Below are positions 59,417-64,000 of a DNA stretch of 64,000 bases, piece after piece. This DNA is from Boswellia sacra (taxonomy: Eukaryota > Streptophyta > Magnoliopsida > Sapindales > Burseraceae). The translations under genes and the position numbers were made by a program. The stretch's first letter is position 1. Each line of letters starts with the position of its first letter. Where the stretch lies: the NCBI GenBank assembly GCA_013180625.2, contig SNVD02001284.1, forward strand, positions 1 to 64,000, in the 5' to 3' direction. The notes under the pieces are model-generated. The model was not told the DNA's origin, searched no databases, and saw only the letters and a list, made by a program, of their open reading frames with translations.

Positions 59417-62400
59417 TTAAAAAGGATCGATTAAAGCAATGGACTCTTCATTTTGGTCAAAATTTTCGAAGAATGGTTTTAACCATTGTCCATTAACTTT
59501 AAACACATTACCATTCTTTAGGTTCTCAATTTCAACTGCTCCATGAGGGAAAACATTTTTAACAATGAAAAGCCCAGTCCAACGAGAACGAAGTTTACCA
59601 AGAAACAAGTGCAATCTTGAATCATACAAAAGAACTTTTTGTAAAGGTTCAAAAGATTTTCTAATAATGAATTTGTCATGAAAAACATTCATTTTTTCTT
59701 TGTAGATTTTAGAATTTTCATAAGCCTCATTCTTGATTTCTTCAATCAGTTGCAGTTTACATAACTTGCAGTATCATTCAAATTTGTGTTAAATGTTTTA
59801 ATGGCCCAATAAGCTTTATGCTCAATTTTCACAAGCAAGTGATAAGGTTTTCCATAAACTAATATATAAGGGGACATTCCCAATGATGTTTTCAAAGCAG
59901 TTTGGTAAGCCCAAAGTGCATCATTAAGTCTTTAAGAGCAATCTTTACGATTTAGGTTAACCGTTTTTCCTAAGATCTGTTTTATCTCCCTATCAGCCAA
60001 TTCAACTTGTCCACTTGTTTGCGGGTGATAAGGTGTAGAAATTGAATAGGTTATTCCATATTTCTTTGTTAAAGTTTCAAATGGTTTGTTACAAAAATGA
60101 GTACCCCCATCACTAATAATGGCCCGAGGTATTCCAAATCTTCACAAGATATTCTCTTTCAAGAATTTGATAACTGTTTTGTAATCATTGTTTCGACATG
60201 GAATTGCCTCGGCCCATTTTGAAACATATTCTACTGCAACAAGAATGTACACAAAATCAAATGACAATGGAAAAGGTCTCATAAAATCAATATCCCAATA
60301 GTGAAAGATTTCAACAAGAAGAATAGGATGCAAAGACATCATGTTTCGTTTTGAAATGGATCCCAATTTTTGACAATTTTCACAAGTTTTACAAAATGCA
60401 TGTGCATCTTTAAATAATGTGGGCCAATAAAATCCACATTGCAAGATTTTAGCAGCTATTTTTTTAGATGAAAAATGTCCTTCACATGCTTTGAAATGAC
60501 AAAAATTAATGACACTAGTTACCCTATTGTCGAGTATGTATCTTCTAATTATTTGGTCCTAACAATATTTGAACAGATATGGGTCATCCCAATAAAAATT
60601 TTTCACCTCGATCAAAAACTTCCTTTTGTCTTGAGCATTCCAATGAGGTGGCATTTCTCCTGTTGCAAGAAAATTTACAATGTTAGCAAAACAAGGTACT
60701 GCAGCAACGGAGAATAAAAATTTATCAAAAAAAGAGTCATTGATAGATGACGTTTCAAATAATGTCTCTGTCGTTAGTCTTGAAAGATGATCTGCAATGA
60801 CATTTTCGGCTTCTTTCTTTTCCTTTATTGTAATGTTGAATTCTTTGAGCAATAAGATCCACCGTATCAATCTAGGTTTTGCATCCTGTTTGGACATTAA
60901 ATATCTCACAACTGCATAGTCAGTGTAAACAATCGTGGGAGAACCAATTAAATAAGATCAAAATTTGTCCAATGTAAATACTACTGCAAGTAATTCTTTT
61001 TCAGTTATTGTGTAATATATTTATGCATCATTTAAAGTCTTACTTGCATAGTATATCACATAAGGCTTAACTTCTTTTCTTTGTCCTAAGACAGCACCAA
61101 CGACATAATCACTTGCATCACACATCAATTCAAAGGGCAAGGACCAATCAGGAGATTGCATAATTGGAGCAGTTATTAAAATTCCAATTAACTTATCAAA
61201 GGCATTTTGACACTTTTGATTCCATTCAAAAGAAGTTTTTTTTATTAAGAGTTTACAAAGATGTTTAGATATAGCACTGAAATTTCTTATGAACCTCCTA
61301 TAAAATTCAGCATGTCCTAAGAATTAACGGACCTCTTTGACTGTTTTTGGTAGATGCAAATGGGAAATTAATTCCACTTTTGCTTTGTCTACTTCAATTT
61401 CCTTAGAAGACACCACATGACCCAAGCCTATTCCCAAAGTGATTATATAATGACATTTTTTCCAGTTCAAAATAAGACCTTTTTCTTCACACCTTTTTAG
61501 GACTTTTTCTAAGTTTTCAAGACAATTATCAAGCAAGTTTCCAAAGACAGTTAAATCATCCATGAAAACTTCTAAACAATGCTTAACCACGTCACTAAAA
61601 ATGCTTAACATACATCTTTGAAAAGTAGCTGGAGCATTACGAAGTCCAAAAGGCATTCTCCTAAATGCAAAAGTGCCGTAGGGGCACGTGAATGTGGTCT
61701 TTTCTTGGTCTTCGAGTGCAATGGGAATTTGATAATAGCCTGAGTATCCATCAAGAAAGCAGTAGTAAGGGTGCCATGCTACTCTTTCTAGAATTTGGTC
61801 AAGGAATGGTAAGGAAAAGTGGTCTTTTCTGGTGATAGCATTTAATTTTCTATAATCAATGCACACCCTCCAACTAGATGAGACTCGAATTGGCAATGAT
61901 TCCCCCTTTTCATTTTTAATTACTTTAATGTCAAATTTCTTAGGTACTACTTGTGTAGGGCTTGCCCACTTACTATCAGAAATAGGATAGATAATTCCCA
62001 CATCAAGTAGTTTGAGAACTTCAGCCCTAATCACCTCTTTCATGTGGGGATTTAATCTTCTTTGAGGTTGTTGGGATGTTTTGGCATTTTCTTTTAAATG
62101 TATTCTATGTGTACAAATCAAAGGGTCAATGCCTTTTATGTCTTTTAAGGTCCACCCTATTGCATTTTTATGCCTTTTAAGTACGTGTATCAACTTACCT
62201 TGTTGCTTGCTTGTGAAGGATGAGGAAATTACCACCGGATATGTCTGATTCTCCACAAGATATGCGTATTTTAGTCCTTCAGATAAGGGCTTCAGTTTTA
62301 ACTTGGGAGCTTCCTCTTCCTTGCTTTCATTCATTTGCCCCAATTCTTTGAATCTTAGTTTTAAGCCTTTTTCCATCACCAGTGCACAATCCAGTAAAGA

Positions 62401-64000
62401 ACATATATCAGAAAGATCAGGCTCTAGTTCCATACTTGATTTCAATGAATTCACTAAACAAATTTCCAAAGGGTCAGAAGAACTTTCTTTTTGGATGCGG
62501 TCTTCCATAATAGTTTCAATCATATTAGCCTACACAATTTCATCATCTTCTTCATGTGTTTGTTTGCACATATTAAAAACATTAAGTTCCAATGTCATTT
62601 TCCCAAATGATAGCTTCATGACTCCATTCCTGCAATTAATCAAAGCATTAGAGGTATCTAGAAATGGTCGCCCTAAAATAACAAGAATTGAATTGCATAC
62701 TTCCACTAATTGTGTGTCCAAGATGATAAAATCCACTGAATAAATGAATTTATCAACTTGAACTAACACATCTTCTACTACTCCTCCTGGTACTTTAATT
62801 GATCTATCAGCAAGCAAAAGAGTCACAGAAGTCGATTTTAACTCACCTAGATTGAGTTTCTGAAAAACCGAGCATGAAAGCAAATTCACACTAGCACCAA
62901 GATAAAGTAAAGCTTGTTCAATTTTACGGTCTCCAATAATACATGAAATTGTAGGACAACTTGGATCTTTATATTTCATTGTATTTTTGTTTTGAAGAGT
63001 AGCACTTACTTGCTCGGTTAGAAATGCCTTCTTTTTCACATTCAATTTTCTTTTCACAGTGCACAAGTCTTTCAAACATTTTGCATAAGAAGGTTCTTGT
63101 TTGATCATATCTAACAAGGGAATGTTGACCTTTTCCCGTTTGAAAATTTCAAAGATTTTAGAATTGTGAGTTAGCTTCTTTTGTATGACTAATGCTTTTG
63201 GAAATGGAGGCACAGATGAGGATTTGGTTTCTTCTTTGCTAGGTGTTGGTTTGGCAACCTCTTCCTGCCCTTTAGAGATCAATTCTTTTTCCTTCTCATA
63301 AGGGTTAGGAATGTGTTTTTCAACAACCTTACCATTGCGAAGGGTCATGACTGATTTGGTTTCGTCAAAATAATGGTTACTTGAACTCCCTACATTTGAG
63401 TTAGATTGATCTTTGGGGTTTTGCAATGTTTGAGAAGGAAATTTTCCTTTTTCTTGGATGCTAAATGTAGATGCAAATTTTGCAAGAGTGTCTGACAAAT
63501 TTGCTAATGTTTGAGCAGTTTGACTATTGAAAGTCTCTCGCTTTGTAATGAATGAATGCAATATCTCTTCAAAGTCAATCCTAGAGGGATGAGCATATGC
63601 ATGATCATGAGAATTTTGTAAATTTTGTCGTGTTGGAAAAGGGACTTGTGAAGATTGTACATGATTGTCATTTTTTCAACTAAAATTTGGATGATTTCTC
63701 CAACCAGGATTGTAGGTTTGTGAGTATGGATTGTGATTTGACCTTTTGAAAGCGTTCAAGACATTGGCTTGTTTATAGAGACATTCACTAAAGGCAGGCA
63801 AAGTTGGTACAGTGGTCATTATCATTACAAACGTGACAGACAATTTCTTGAATAGAATTCAATTGACCACTCTTTTTCATTTCTAAAGCCTTGACTTTCC
63901 TAGCTAGGAATGCATATTTGGCTTGAAGGTCATGGTCTTCCCTAAGGTTGTGAATGCCTCTATTGATGTCGAGGTTAGGGCCTTACTTGCTACCTCATAG
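59417..64000 (-). pseudogene. Athila gag-pol, copy D (partial, interrupted frames)
   Basis: Minus-strand frames cover gag C-terminus and protease (63561-62530; LLYLGASVNLL, where the catalytic D of DLGAS reads Y), then reverse transcriptase (62523-61324; WRVCIDYRKLNAITRKDHF, FRRMPFGLRNAPATFQRCM, FMDD). RNase H follows (61323-60559; MCDASDYVVGAVLGQ), then integrase (60444-59755) and the integrase C-terminus ending at 59417. Several stops and shifts separate these. The protease active-site change and breaks make it inactive. It is collinear with copy A. Confidence 0.85.

Larger units (their letters stand above)
50516..64000 (-). mobile_element. Athila-type element with LOG gene, inverted copy D (interrupted, runs off window)
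   Basis: On the minus strand the order is gag (window end), protease, RT, RNase H, integrase, extra ORF, LOG, untranslated region and 3' LTR, exactly as in copy A. The right window edge corresponds to about position 18174 of copy A. It is split inside the extra ORF by a Copia solo LTR (53874-59011), which is split by a CACTA element (54241-57735). Confidence 0.88.

Overview
This window looks like nuclear DNA of a flowering plant, most likely a eudicot. It is AT-rich, has intron-containing plant genes, and about four fifths of it is transposable elements. The species cannot be named from the sequence.

Layout. Positions 1-12139 are a gene-bearing segment on the minus strand. It holds the 5' end of one polygalacturonase gene (1-131), a complete four-exon polygalacturonase gene (3307-4836), a truncated F-box gene (7326-7715) and the last codons of a third polygalacturonase (12099-12139). 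Two solo LTRs (180-1116 and 9130-11989) and small MITEs lie between them. From 12140 onward the window is nested retroelements. First comes a Tat/Ogre-like LTR plus gag (12140-15742, plus strand). Next is an Athila-type LTR-internal-LTR-internal-LTR array (15743-36298, plus strand). A second, inverted Tat/Ogre-like remnant follows (36299-41147), then a complete but decayed Copia element (41148-49061). A 1.45 kb island (49062-50515) may hold one host exon. An inverted third Athila copy fills 50516 to the end. It is broken by a Copia solo LTR (53874-59011), which is itself broken by a CACTA element (54241-57735).

Most notable. First, the Athila family carries two extra open reading frames between pol and the 3' LTR. 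One is an intronless LONELY GUY-type cytokinin-activating enzyme (LOG) gene; the other is an unrecognised basic, cysteine-containing protein of 182 residues. Both occur at the same place in all three copies, so they were part of the element before it spread. In the youngest copy (15743-27252) the LOG catalytic motif is intact although pol is frameshifted. Second, the CACTA element carries three consecutive exons, with introns, of an MCTS1/TMA20-like translation-factor gene, so it is a gene-capturing (Pack-type) element.

If expressed, the polygalacturonase would act in the cell wall. The retroelement genes are gag-pol polyproteins, mostly inactivated by frameshifts and stops. All homology statements come from reading motifs by eye; no database search was run.
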